Origin: Kazachstania africana CBS 2517
Taxonomy: Eukaryota > Ascomycota > Saccharomycetes > Saccharomycetales > Saccharomycetaceae
Length of the DNA: 64,000 nucleotides
Reading direction: 5' to 3'
NCBI RefSeq assembly: GCF_000304475.1
Contig: NC_018941.1
Location: 310,001 to 374,000, forward strand
In this document: piece by piece, positions 21,102-33,620 of the stretch
Layout of the letters: the number at the start of each line of letters is the position of its first letter
Numbering within the stretch: position 1 is the first letter of the stretch
Made by a program: the position numbers and the translations under genes
Notes under the pieces: generated by a model
Seen by the model: the letters and a program-made list of their open reading frames with translations, nothing else
Databases searched by the model: none
What the model was told of the DNA's origin: nothing

Positions 21102-21173
21102 TCCGATATAGTGTAACGGCTATCACATCACGCTTTCACCGTGGAGACCGGGGTTCGACTCCCCGTATCGGAG
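21102..21173 (+). tRNA. tRNA-Glu (TTC)
   Basis: A 72-nt gene with acceptor TCCGATA/TATCGGA plus G, anticodon loop CTTTCAC (TTC) and T-arm GGGGTTCGACTCCCC. It matches yeast tRNA-Glu and has no intron. A short T4 run lies at 21191-21194. It lies between the AEP3 promoter and the SYM1 terminator, at the point where SYM1 interrupts the YPL005-YPL006 order. Confidence 0.96.
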
Positions 21174-21594
21174 CAATTTGATATAGATTCTTTTCATAAA
21201 TTTTATGTGCAGTTTCATTGCTACATGCACAACTAAAAAATGACATTAACGTAAGTGGACGTAGATCACCTGGAACTTGTAGTGTCTCTTGTAGTCAATA
21301 TCCGTATTTTTTATTATAGTCTATAAGAAAATTATATATCGACATTTATGCTTTGCATTTATTTATGCTTTGCATTTATTTTAGCTGCATATAATGATGA
21401 TGCTAGTCCATCCGTTTGGCCATGGGTTGTCCGATGATGAGCCATTCGTAAACACATGCACTCAGGATATTTCTACAGGAAATGCATTATTACTGCAAGT
21501 GCTAATATTACGAGAGTCCGAAGCGTTCTATCATGAAGATTCATTGAAAAATGTTACCCTCTATGTACTCTGTGATCTATCTAATCCTTCAGGA
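21174..21594. other. spacer between tRNA-Glu and SYM1
   Basis: 421 bp. It holds a 17-bp tandem duplication (listed separately). A 90-codon frame starting at 21394 runs antisense into SYM1 and is not supported. No LTR resembling the other copies is visible here. Confidence 0.5.
21347..21380 (+). repeat. perfect 17-bp tandem duplication
   Basis: TATGCTTTGCATTTATT occurs twice in direct succession (21347-21363 and 21364-21380). Confidence 0.9.
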
Positions 21595-22236
21595 TCATTC
21601 AGCCACAGGAGGATAGTAAACAGGATACCTTTCCTTCTCAACTGGAATATAAGAGTTTTTGAATGATAGGAAGGTGTTCCAAAAGATAGATATTGTATTG
21701 ACAGCTAAGAGACGATGTTGCACTGGTATTAGCGAGAAATTTACAGCCTGGAAAAGTGGCCAGACGCACCAATTGGTCACTAGAGTATTCCACCATTGTG
21801 TTTTAACCTTGATTTTTGCATCATCAAAAGATTTTCCCTCCATCGCAGACATACACATAAAATAAAATGGCAAGGATATTGGAGCAAACCCCAATTGATC
21901 CACACCTACTCTGCAAAGCAAGTTTGTATAATGATTGCTTGGTTTATTGGGTAACTTAACCTTGTAGTTCAAAAATTTGTACCATCTATCACCCACGAAT
22001 GAAAATATCAACGATCCATAGACTATGGCCCTGGCAGTACGAGAAAAGTCATATTTCCACGCTACTTTCCTCTTATGATTCTCCTTTGATTCTATAGTAC
22101 CTTTATGTTCTGTATAGGGAAAGAGAAATTGTGCTGAAACATCACCTGCGCCAAATAATGCACCAGTTGTAACGGCATTTGTAGTCTTGGGATGTTTTTT
22201 CAAAGCAAGCTTATATAGATCTAAAATTCTCGTCAT
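21595..22236 (-). CDS. SYM1: Mpv17/PMP22-family inner-membrane protein Sym1
   Basis: 213 codons (S. cerevisiae 197, YLR251W). Sym1 is a mitochondrial inner-membrane protein needed for ethanol growth at high temperature and orthologous to human MPV17. Seen: the PKTTNAVTTGALFGAGD start of the first membrane segment, YGSLIFSFVGDRWYKFLN, and the family signature WWNTLVTNWCVWPLFQAVNF near residue 150. The C-terminus YPPVAE is like the yeast protein. An insert of about 15 residues near 45-60 explains the extra length. In S. cerevisiae this gene is on chromosome XII, so its place between AEP3 and NCR1 is a lineage-specific arrangement. Confidence 0.94.
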   Translation of the reverse strand: MTRILDLYKLALKKHPKTTNAVTTGALFGAGDVSAQFLFPYTEHKGTIESKENHKRKVAWKYDFSRTARAIVYGSLIFSFVGDRWYKFLNYKVKLPNKPSNHYTNLLCRVGVDQLGFAPISLPFYFMCMSAMEGKSFDDAKIKVKTQWWNTLVTNWCVWPLFQAVNFSLIPVQHRLLAVNTISIFWNTFLSFKNSYIPVEKERYPVYYPPVAE

Positions 22237-22532
22237 AATCTACTGCTTCTTGATCTAAAAAGCGACATATAATGTCTTTGATAGTTCATACGTATGATGA
22301 TCTGCTCATATATAAAATGAACATAAATTTTTGAAGGAAATTCCATTATCTTGCATTGACTTTTAGAAGTCCGCGAGGTGTCGCAGGGCTAAATTGAAAT
22401 TACGTATTTCATTAAGAACGCATGGATTGTTTAAACATGTAGAATAACTGGTTCCAACTTAGAGACATATATACATACACACATATATACATTATAAGAT
22501 AGCACACATAAAAGCAAAGAAGATAGATGTGC

Positions 22533-26699
<4,167 letters not shown>

Positions 26700-28451
26700 A
26701 TGAAACAGCTAAGAGATCTGATAATACCAAGAAAGGACTTGCAGGACTGGGATGATAATATTACGTGGGTGAAGGACGGGTCAATTTATATCACTACGGT
26801 GCCTGAGTTAACAAAAGCGAATCCAGTGTACACTTCAGAAGTGAACTATCACTCTAAAAATCTATTTCATTTGAAGGAACTGCCTCTAGAGCTGGCTAAT
26901 AAATTTGAATTTGAACAGGCCTCTAGAAATGCCTTGCTAAACTCAATTCCAAATTCTAATGTCAGATTATGTAGGGTAGCAAAAATGGATCTCAATTACG
27001 TCGCAATTTTAACAAATAATTGTAATGTTACGGTCTTCGATCCCGCTGGGAACGCTGTTGTCAATTTGGATGAACCAGATAGGAGTGTTGAATCGAGGGC
27101 ATATCATTCCGTAGATTGGAGCCCCCAGGATGAATATATTGCAGTCGGTAATGAAATGAACGAAATTGTTATTTTTGAAATGAAACAGGAAGATCAAACT
27201 GTAAAGTTCAATCATTTTAAAACTATACAGCTAGATGCTGGAATTGAAAATGCGTGGGTAACCAACATTAAATGGTATGAAAATGGTAGAATATTGGCAG
27301 TATTATCAAATAATGCGGTATACTGTATTAATGAGCGTAATTGGGAAGCGTCACTCATATCATCGCCCGGAAGATACAAAATTATTGACATACAGATCGT
27401 GGGTGAGAACTATGTGGTAATCTCCATGGTAGGAGTCATCCTGAGAGTGGATCTCAGAACAATGAACACTTTTCACTTGGAAACAGGCCTTAAAAGCGAA
27501 TCCAAGATCATCCCAATAATAAATACAGAAAATATTATACTATTATCAAATAATAGTAGTTGTAAGATTGATATCGGTGCAAGTACACCAACCATATCAA
27601 ATGATGATGTAATATCCCCGTACTTGGAAAAAAAATTCAAAAAATGGAACGATGTATGGAATGAATTTAATAAACATGAGACTACGTTATCCATTTACGG
27701 AATTTCACTGTCCCCAGACAAATTTTCAGTTGCAATCCTCTACAATATTGAACGTGTCTCCATAAAATATCTGATCACTTCTGAAAGGCAATATAACATA
27801 ACGTTTATTCCTCTGTCAGATAACTGGAAGATTTCTAGATTTGCCAAGGGGTTTGCCTGGTATCAAACCTACTCTATTTACAATAATAAACTGCCAATTA
27901 TTGAAAATGCCGTTGACACATCGTCGACTAAGTTCGACACAAATACAGATTTTAATTCGTATCTGAAGACGATATTGAATGATGAAAAAATGAACTACAT
28001 GAGATTTTTCAATTTCACCAGAGAGCATCCAAAAATCGATGTCTTTAGGAAAACAATCTACGAATATGCCATTGCTAATAAGGATTTATTTACCAATGAT
28101 CTGGATATTGCATGTTTCGAGTCACTGGCTTCAATACTACACCTTGACTGCCCAATTCATTTGAGTAATTCAATACCTATCAAGAGTGACTTTATCCAAG
28201 AATCTTTCAATTTTGGAAGTAACTCTGATAATCCAGATGTTATCACTGCAGAAGGGGGTAATAATTGGAGGCGTTGTTCCGTCACATTATTACCTATACT
28301 AACTACTGAAGTCAAAATATGTCCAATGAGTAAGCAAAGGGTGATATCTTTAGAGCAAAGTGAGAATCTGAATGAATTTGGCTGGTTCACAAGAACTTTA
28401 TTGCAAGTGTTTAACGATGTTAGTGTTTATTGTGGCACAGATATGCAATGA
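26700..28451 (+). CDS. TFC8: TFIIIC subunit Tfc8 (tau60)
   Basis: 583 codons (S. cerevisiae 588). Tfc8 belongs to the tauB module of TFIIIC, which binds the B box of tRNA genes and contacts TBP. The N-terminal two thirds read as a WD40-like beta-propeller (for example VDWSPQDEYIAVG near residue 140 and TNIKWYENGRILAVL near 190). A mixed C-terminal domain follows with GGNNWRRCSVTLLPI near 520. The stop lies 46 bp from that of CHL1. Order and strands match YPL006W-YPL007C-YPL008W. Confidence 0.92.
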   Translation: MKQLRDLIIPRKDLQDWDDNITWVKDGSIYITTVPELTKANPVYTSEVNYHSKNLFHLKELPLELANKFEFEQASRNALLNSIPNSNVRLCRVAKMDLNYVAILTNNCNVTVFDPAGNAVVNLDEPDRSVESRAYHSVDWSPQDEYIAVGNEMNEIVIFEMKQEDQTVKFNHFKTIQLDAGIENAWVTNIKWYENGRILAVLSNNAVYCINERNWEASLISSPGRYKIIDIQIVGENYVVISMVGVILRVDLRTMNTFHLETGLKSESKIIPIINTENIILLSNNSSCKIDIGASTPTISNDDVISPYLEKKFKKWNDVWNEFNKHETTLSIYGISLSPDKFSVAILYNIERVSIKYLITSERQYNITFIPLSDNWKISRFAKGFAWYQTYSIYNNKLPIIENAVDTSSTKFDTNTDFNSYLKTILNDEKMNYMRFFNFTREHPKIDVFRKTIYEYAIANKDLFTNDLDIACFESLASILHLDCPIHLSNSIPIKSDFIQESFNFGSNSDNPDVITAEGGNNWRRCSVTLLPILTTEVKICPMSKQRVISLEQSENLNEFGWFTRTLLQVFNDVSVYCGTDMQ

Positions 28452-28497
28452 TGAATTTAATTGAATGTGTATGTATATATGAACTGTTTACTTTTTT

Positions 28498-30927
28498 CTA
28501 TAAAAAACTTCTGGTTGCATTCATTATAGCATCAACCGAATTGTCCTTTTGAATTCTTCTCTTGACCCAGTTGGATAACTTGTCTCTTATATTGTCATTG
28601 TTATATCTCTTATCCAACAGGTAGATATTAGAATAATCATTTGCATGTCTAATAGCTCTACCGACACACTGGTTCACCGCCTTCATGCAAATATTTTCCA
28701 GAAACTCTTTCGTGGCCTCTTTCGCTTCTTTCTGAGTTCCACCATTTCGTATAGTTTTCTCTTCAATATGCGCTCTTTTTATTGTCAACTCACCGCTAAA
28801 GACATTAGGAAAAGGGAGTCCTACCATTACAAGGGCTCTACATAGATTATCTTGGAAGTTGATACCTTCAGATAATTTCCCTCCAACGACGGCAAATAAG
28901 ACTGAACCATCTTGGACACACTCAATGTATTTTGATAATGGATCTTCGTTGTCCTTCGATTCATAGAAAATTTTTCTGATTTGATTCAATTTATCAAAGG
29001 TACCATTCTGTTTCCAGTTATCAATAACAGTCTTTAAGTACTGATAACTTGGTAAAAACACTATGATACCCCCGTTTTTAGGAACGTTTTGTGATAATTT
29101 CGTTATGAAATTGTATAAATCTGCATTGATTAGCTGTGCATCGGTACGTTTGCCAAAGGTGAATTCAAAATTAGATTCTCTATCAACAATGAATGTATTC
29201 AAATTACTATCAGGTATGATATGATCACAGGAAAACTTAACAGCTTCATTTTTTGGAATTTGAGGGAATAGGTTGTCATAAAAGTCTGATACTGGTTCCA
29301 TGGTGCCACCGGCCAATATAACCTTCAAAGAACCATTAACAATAGATTCAAATTGTTTATTCGGTTCTAATAGCATATATTTCATTGCAGGGCCCTTCTC
29401 AAAGAAAAATTGGCCCTCGGACGAGGGATTATTTAATGAGGAAAGGAAGCTAGAAACTTTGAATAGTAGTGGTTGTGATTTTGAATTAATGATCAAAGTT
29501 GGATCGAGTTTGTCTTTAATTCTGACCAAATAGGTGTCTATCTTGTAGGCAATTCTTGATGTTTGAATATATTTACTCAATTTGTGAATATTTAGGACAT
29601 CAGTGTTTGTACCTGTCATAATATCATTGATGTCGATTTTAATACCAGGCTTTGTAAATTTTTTGGTTATAAATTCTATAAAAACATTGATAAGTTTTAT
29701 TAATTTTAATATGTTTACACGATTACCTGGATTTAATCTTTTCTTAAAATTATTTAAATAAAGTTGTAGTCCTTTATTGCAAATTTTGAGTTCGGCTAAT
29801 GACACTTCGTTTGAATGAATGGAATTTATTGTATCTATTAGATTGTGGGCTTCGTCTATAATCACAATAGAATTTTGTAAATCCAAATTCATAATCCTTC
29901 TCGTTTGTTCAGATAGCAGATATTGGTAAGGTAAAGTGACGATTTCAACACCGTCTAAATGGTCCCTAGAAGCGTAATATGGGCAAATATGTAGAGTTTC
30001 ACCCAGAGAGACTAAATCCTCAATGTCGTGTACTTTGGCGAATATATTATCCCTGAATGTATTATTGGCCAAACTTTGATGCCATTCGGTAGTATTTGTA
30101 TAGTAAGGACAGCCGTCTTTTGAGTGCCTTAATTCTGAGCATGCATCATTTATTGCTTCTAAAGTTTTCCATTTCTTAACGCTTGGCTCTATACACAGCT
30201 GTTTCTTAGATCCCAGTGGTAAATATTTTATTCTTTCTGAAGGTACAAGATTCTTATCAAAGGAAGATGGAAAAGTTGGTAATCTCAATTGTGATGCAAA
30301 TTGATTTAATTGTGAGTGAGTTCTTGATGCGAAATATATTTTTACTGGATTCAAAGAAGCATTGACGAAAATGTTTGAATCATTTGATTTTGCAGTCTTT
30401 CTATCAATTTTCGATAATAATTCCTTAATTTCATCGTTTAATTTTGCTTTCGAGGAAGATGAAGAAGAATCTGATTCGTAGGGATCTGGTAAGAGTTCTT
30501 TATCCTCGATTTCAACTTGAACTTTTTTCCTTCTTTTCTTCTTCTCTTGAATGGATATGACTTCATTTATCTTTGTATTCAATTTTAAATCGCTCAAATG
30601 ACGTTCATAATCATTTAGTAGTACCAGTTTGTCCTTCAAGACGGAAGTCTTGTAAGTTTCATTGACCCAATCTTCATCATCACTGAAATCAGAGTCGTTA
30701 GAGCTGTCCTGAACCAAAAAATTCGATTTATTTTCTCTTAGCCATGTAATCGTGGAACAAATCAATGAAAGGGTCTTCCCAGTACCAGTAGGTGATTCCA
30801 AAATTGCAATTTTCTTGGTCTTATCTGACAATGTATCGTAGATACATTGCATTAACTCTAATTGAATATCATACGGTTTGAAAGGATGATTAAAATTACC
30901 TCGGGACTCACTTTCTCCACCACTCAT
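28498..30927 (-). CDS. CHL1: Fe-S DNA helicase Chl1 (DDX11/XPD family)
   Basis: 809 codons (S. cerevisiae 861). Chl1 is a 5'-3' DNA helicase needed for sister-chromatid cohesion, acting with Ctf4 at forks. Seen: Walker A ESPTGTGKT at 44-52 and four Cys of the iron-sulphur cluster between about 235 and 310 (QLCIE, NDACSEL, DGCPYY, HICPYY). The DEAH box IIDEAHNLID lies near 360, and the C-terminal helicase lobe contains FAVVGGKLSEGINF and VNQCVGRAIRHANDYS. An acidic/Ser linker (about 75-175) separates motif I from the Fe-S domain, as in the family. Two MCB sites lie upstream. Confidence 0.95.
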   Translation of the reverse strand: MSGGESESRGNFNHPFKPYDIQLELMQCIYDTLSDKTKKIAILESPTGTGKTLSLICSTITWLRENKSNFLVQDSSNDSDFSDDEDWVNETYKTSVLKDKLVLLNDYERHLSDLKLNTKINEVISIQEKKKRRKKVQVEIEDKELLPDPYESDSSSSSSKAKLNDEIKELLSKIDRKTAKSNDSNIFVNASLNPVKIYFASRTHSQLNQFASQLRLPTFPSSFDKNLVPSERIKYLPLGSKKQLCIEPSVKKWKTLEAINDACSELRHSKDGCPYYTNTTEWHQSLANNTFRDNIFAKVHDIEDLVSLGETLHICPYYASRDHLDGVEIVTLPYQYLLSEQTRRIMNLDLQNSIVIIDEAHNLIDTINSIHSNEVSLAELKICNKGLQLYLNNFKKRLNPGNRVNILKLIKLINVFIEFITKKFTKPGIKIDINDIMTGTNTDVLNIHKLSKYIQTSRIAYKIDTYLVRIKDKLDPTLIINSKSQPLLFKVSSFLSSLNNPSSEGQFFFEKGPAMKYMLLEPNKQFESIVNGSLKVILAGGTMEPVSDFYDNLFPQIPKNEAVKFSCDHIIPDSNLNTFIVDRESNFEFTFGKRTDAQLINADLYNFITKLSQNVPKNGGIIVFLPSYQYLKTVIDNWKQNGTFDKLNQIRKIFYESKDNEDPLSKYIECVQDGSVLFAVVGGKLSEGINFQDNLCRALVMVGLPFPNVFSGELTIKRAHIEEKTIRNGGTQKEAKEATKEFLENICMKAVNQCVGRAIRHANDYSNIYLLDKRYNNDNIRDKLSNWVKRRIQKDNSVDAIMNATRSFL

Positions 30928-31138
30928 TGAAAACTATCCATTTCCTTGTGTATCTAAAGATCTTATTAAAGAATCACATGGTTTTTAATGAATAACTGGA
31001 AAATATATGTCAAATTGTCCAAGAGACTATTGCATTCTTGCCATTGCATTACGAATGTGACCAACAAGCAATCCCACGTATTTTCCTACCATCCACCCCC
31101 ACCGCACCTCTCTCTCTCTCACTGTTTTTTCCCACGTG

Positions 31139-31196
31139 ACGCGTCAACTCGTTCTCGTAATTTTTTTTCTTACTCCTTTTTGACGAACTGACGCGT
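31139..31196. promoter_or_regulatory. two MCB (MBF) sites upstream of CHL1
   Basis: ACGCGT at 31139-31144 and 31191-31196, both inside the same longer word TGACGCGTCAACTC. MBF (Mbp1/Swi6) drives G1/S transcription of replication and cohesion genes, so control of CHL1 fits its role. They lie 212 and 264 bp upstream of the CHL1 start. A CACGTG E-box abuts the first (31133-31138). Confidence 0.6.
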
Positions 31197-31776
31197 CAAC
31201 TCTCGGAGGCGGAGAAGGACGCCCACCCCGTGTGTATTGTGTGTGTCACTCGTCAGGGGATGTAACCGATCCTGTGAAAAGTCGGAGTAGCAGCAGAAGT
31301 AGCATAACTCAAAGAGAATATCCCGTGGAGCAACAACACAACAACTCAGCGAGAGAGATTGTCCTCTGCAAAGAATAATCCATCAATTAGGTGTGCACTG
31401 AATTCAGTGGCTTGCGTTCTGCTAATCAATTAAACGAATATTTCCTGTTCGGCGAATTTTATGCAAAAAACGTAAGTGAGCCATTTATCACTTGACTCGC
31501 ATTTTCCTTTCTGGCTCGAACCCCAAAGAAGTAGCTGGAGGAATAGACAGATCTCATCGCAAAGCTCCCACTACACATACGCTGTTCCTCTCCTTCCAAC
31601 TCTCCTGGAAAACCGAAGTAGGCTCATTCTCCGAAAGTTTATTTTCAAATATGGACAGCACTCCCGCATTTACACGAGAATTGGTCTCTTTATGTGCAAG
31701 TCTCTGTTTCTCTCTTAGTAACCTCTCGACAATGGCCTTGAAAGGCATATTAATTTCAAATAGGAAACTTTCATAA

Positions 31777-31791
31777 CCCCCCCCCCCCCCC
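31777..31791 (+). repeat. homopolymer run of 15 C
   Basis: Fifteen consecutive C in otherwise AT-rich DNA, about 240 bp upstream of the gene at 32030. Read directly; the length may be affected by sequencing. Confidence 0.85.
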
Positions 31792-32029
31792 ACAGCTCCA
31801 ATGTAATATTGTTTTGTGTGGGTCATATCATTAACCCGTCAATTTTTAATTTACAATTTTGGGAATTACCTACAACTCAACTGATACTTTTACAATATTT
31901 AGTTGAAATACGATTCTCTTGACATATGTATATATAGTGAAATAAAAAAATAAATATATATCATGTAGGAAAGTAGCTCTCGTACTTTAGTTTCTCACTT
32001 GTGCTCCACACAGCAAGGAAGCATTATCC

Positions 32030-32881
32030 ATGTTATTAGAAAGATTTCAAAGTAAATTCCATAGTTTATCCATTAGAAGTACGGAAGACCGTGACAAAGT
32101 AACCTCTTCCATCGAATATCATCAACCTGAAAGTGACATCAGTGCGTTCGGAAATGATACGATAAAAGATCCAAGGTTTATCACTCCTTCCGCAACACCA
32201 GTCAATTATTCAACGGTTCAAATGCCCTATCTTAATAAGACTTTCCAAAACAGTTCTTCTTCCCTCGCAAGCTCCGTCTCTGACTTCAGCGTCGTGAGAC
32301 AACATCAGAGAACTAGTGTCTTTACTCCTCAGTTTGTCAATTTATTGATGGAAATATATGGTTTCATATGTTCGGATCCAACAATTACTCCCTTTGACAT
32401 TACCAATCCTCCTTCTGGTATATTGAACAAGGTGTCCAAGATTGCAATAGAGGAGTCTGTTTCCAATAATATTGAAATTGGAGTGGACAGCACGAACCAT
32501 TTATTGAGTCTTACGAGGAATAGATTGTTGCAAGAGATTAAAAGAGACTGTTACATCGCAAGAAATAATTCATTCAGTTCTACGTCTAGTTTTAATCCAC
32601 TAGATGCGGATTGTTCAACAAAAATCACAATTCCACAAGAGATTATAAGTTTACAAAAATTCGGTACAAGAAGGTCAAGAAGTAACACTGCTTCTTCAAT
32701 GGACTCGAATTCGAATTTCGGACCTGGCTTATCCTATAACTATGCTCTTTTGAACCCAAAAATCAGATTGAGCAGAACTTCTTCACCTTTATCCACTAGT
32801 GTAACCTCTTCGAATAACAACCGCGACTTTATGCAGGAATCTGTAAGGAAAAACGTGGATTTTGTAAAATATCCTAGATAG
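32030..32881 (+). CDS. YPL014W/CIP1-like protein (by position)
   Basis: 283 codons from ATG. I do not recognise a catalytic domain. The protein is Ser/Thr-rich with a short ordered segment near residues 95-180 (TSVFTPQFVNLLMEIYGFICSD region). Ser-rich flanks contain SP/TP sites and RTSS- and RSRSNT-type basic phosphosites. Assignment rests on position: it lies upstream of minus-strand MRPS16 and plus-strand RRP12, the order of YPL014W, YPL013C and YPL012W. In S. cerevisiae YPL014W encodes Cip1, a Cdk1-G1 cyclin inhibitor of about 380 residues, so this copy would be about 100 shorter. Function here is inference. Confidence 0.6.
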   Translation: MLLERFQSKFHSLSIRSTEDRDKVTSSIEYHQPESDISAFGNDTIKDPRFITPSATPVNYSTVQMPYLNKTFQNSSSSLASSVSDFSVVRQHQRTSVFTPQFVNLLMEIYGFICSDPTITPFDITNPPSGILNKVSKIAIEESVSNNIEIGVDSTNHLLSLTRNRLLQEIKRDCYIARNNSFSSTSSFNPLDADCSTKITIPQEIISLQKFGTRRSRSNTASSMDSNSNFGPGLSYNYALLNPKIRLSRTSSPLSTSVTSSNNNRDFMQESVRKNVDFVKYPR

Positions 32882-33033
32882 ATTATTACTTGTTCGTTGA
32901 ATTATTTTTGTGCCTCTTCGTCCATCATCATATAACGAACTCTTTTTTATACAGGTATATATCATTATTATAACTTTAGAATCCCAGAACTTTTTTTTCT
33001 CGAGAAAATTTATTTACAAGATTGCTTCTTTCA

Positions 33034-33393
33034 CTAGTCAATTTCTGTCGGTGGTGATATTGTCTCTCTCTCAATAATATTATGCATGGACCCCCAATTC
33101 TCATCCAATATACCACATTTTTTAAATATTCGTGTCACAGTGTCACTAGGTTGTGCACCGACACCAATCCAGTACTTCGACCGTCCAAAATTCAGATTCA
33201 CTTCCTTGATGGGCATTACACCCTTCAATCGATCCGTGGGACTCTCCCATTTAGGTACAGGATTGTACGTCCCAAGTACCTCTATCGGCTTAGCATCTCT
33301 TGCCTTACTTGCATTTGCCACTACAATGTTATATACGGGATTGTTCCTTCTTCCAAACCGTGCCAATCTAATCCGCACCAGCCCACGTACCAT
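33034..33393 (-). CDS. MRPS16: mitochondrial ribosomal protein bS16m
   Basis: 119 codons (S. cerevisiae 121, YPL013C). It is a small-subunit mitoribosome protein of the bacterial S16 family. The N-terminal [21 protein letters not shown] is the S16 hallmark (RLxRxGxxxxPxY), and GTYNPVPK and [12 protein letters not shown] follow in the expected order. It is divergent from RRP12, with which it shares a 227-bp promoter if RRP12 starts at 33621. Confidence 0.96.
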   Translation of the reverse strand: MVRGLVRIRLARFGRRNNPVYNIVVANASKARDAKPIEVLGTYNPVPKWESPTDRLKGVMPIKEVNLNFGRSKYWIGVGAQPSDTVTRIFKKCGILDENWGSMHNIIERETISPPTEID

Positions 33394-33505
33394 ATCTGCC
33401 GTACACTACCCTCATTAAACTGTTCTCTTCCAACAGTAGTAGTATATCTTCCATCTTAATTCAAAGAAATTAAGACGGAACCTTCATTCGTCAACAGTGA
33501 GGATC

Positions 33506-33560
33506 TGAAAATTTGAATTTCGGAAAATTTTTCAGATTGAAAAGAATGAAGCTCATCGCA
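33506..33560. promoter_or_regulatory. RRPE and PAC motifs of the RRP12 promoter
   Basis: TGAAAATTT at 33506-33514 and GAAAATTTTTCA at 33523-33534 fit RRPE (Stb3). CTCATCGC at 33553-33560 is an exact PAC box on the minus strand (GCGATGAG; Dot6/Tod6). The pair is the classic signature of ribosome-biogenesis promoters. Their place 60-115 bp before 33621 supports that ATG as the RRP12 start and argues against upstream in-frame codons. Confidence 0.7.
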
Positions 33561-33620
33561 TCTCAAGAGTATTTAACAGTAGAACTAAGTCAAGCCTTCA
33601 GTATAGCGCCCCAAGAAGTG

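Larger units (their letters stand above)
30928..32029. promoter_or_regulatory. divergent spacer between CHL1 and the YPL014W-like gene
   Basis: 1.1 kb without a supported gene. From CHL1 outward it contains two MCB boxes, a CT-rich tract (31108-31121), a 14-bp perfect palindrome CACTGAATTCAGTG at 31396-31409 and a run of 15 C at 31777-31791. Overlapping 80-94 codon frames at 31476-31826 on both strands lack any recognisable features. This is also an inversion breakpoint in gene order (YPL008 next to YPL014). Confidence 0.55.

Noticed and set aside
21394..21666. 90-codon plus-strand frame before SYM1
   Set aside because: Runs antisense into the SYM1 3' end and has no features of a yeast gene.
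31476..31826. Overlapping 80-94 codon frames on both strands between CHL1 and the 32030 gene
   Set aside because: Mutually overlapping, no recognisable domain, and partly encoded by the C15 tract region.
33513..33620. Longer RRP12 start at 33513 (TTG) or 33546 (ATG)
   Set aside because: TTG is not a normal start; 33546 lies among the PAC/RRPE promoter motifs and is not supported by the yeast N-terminus.
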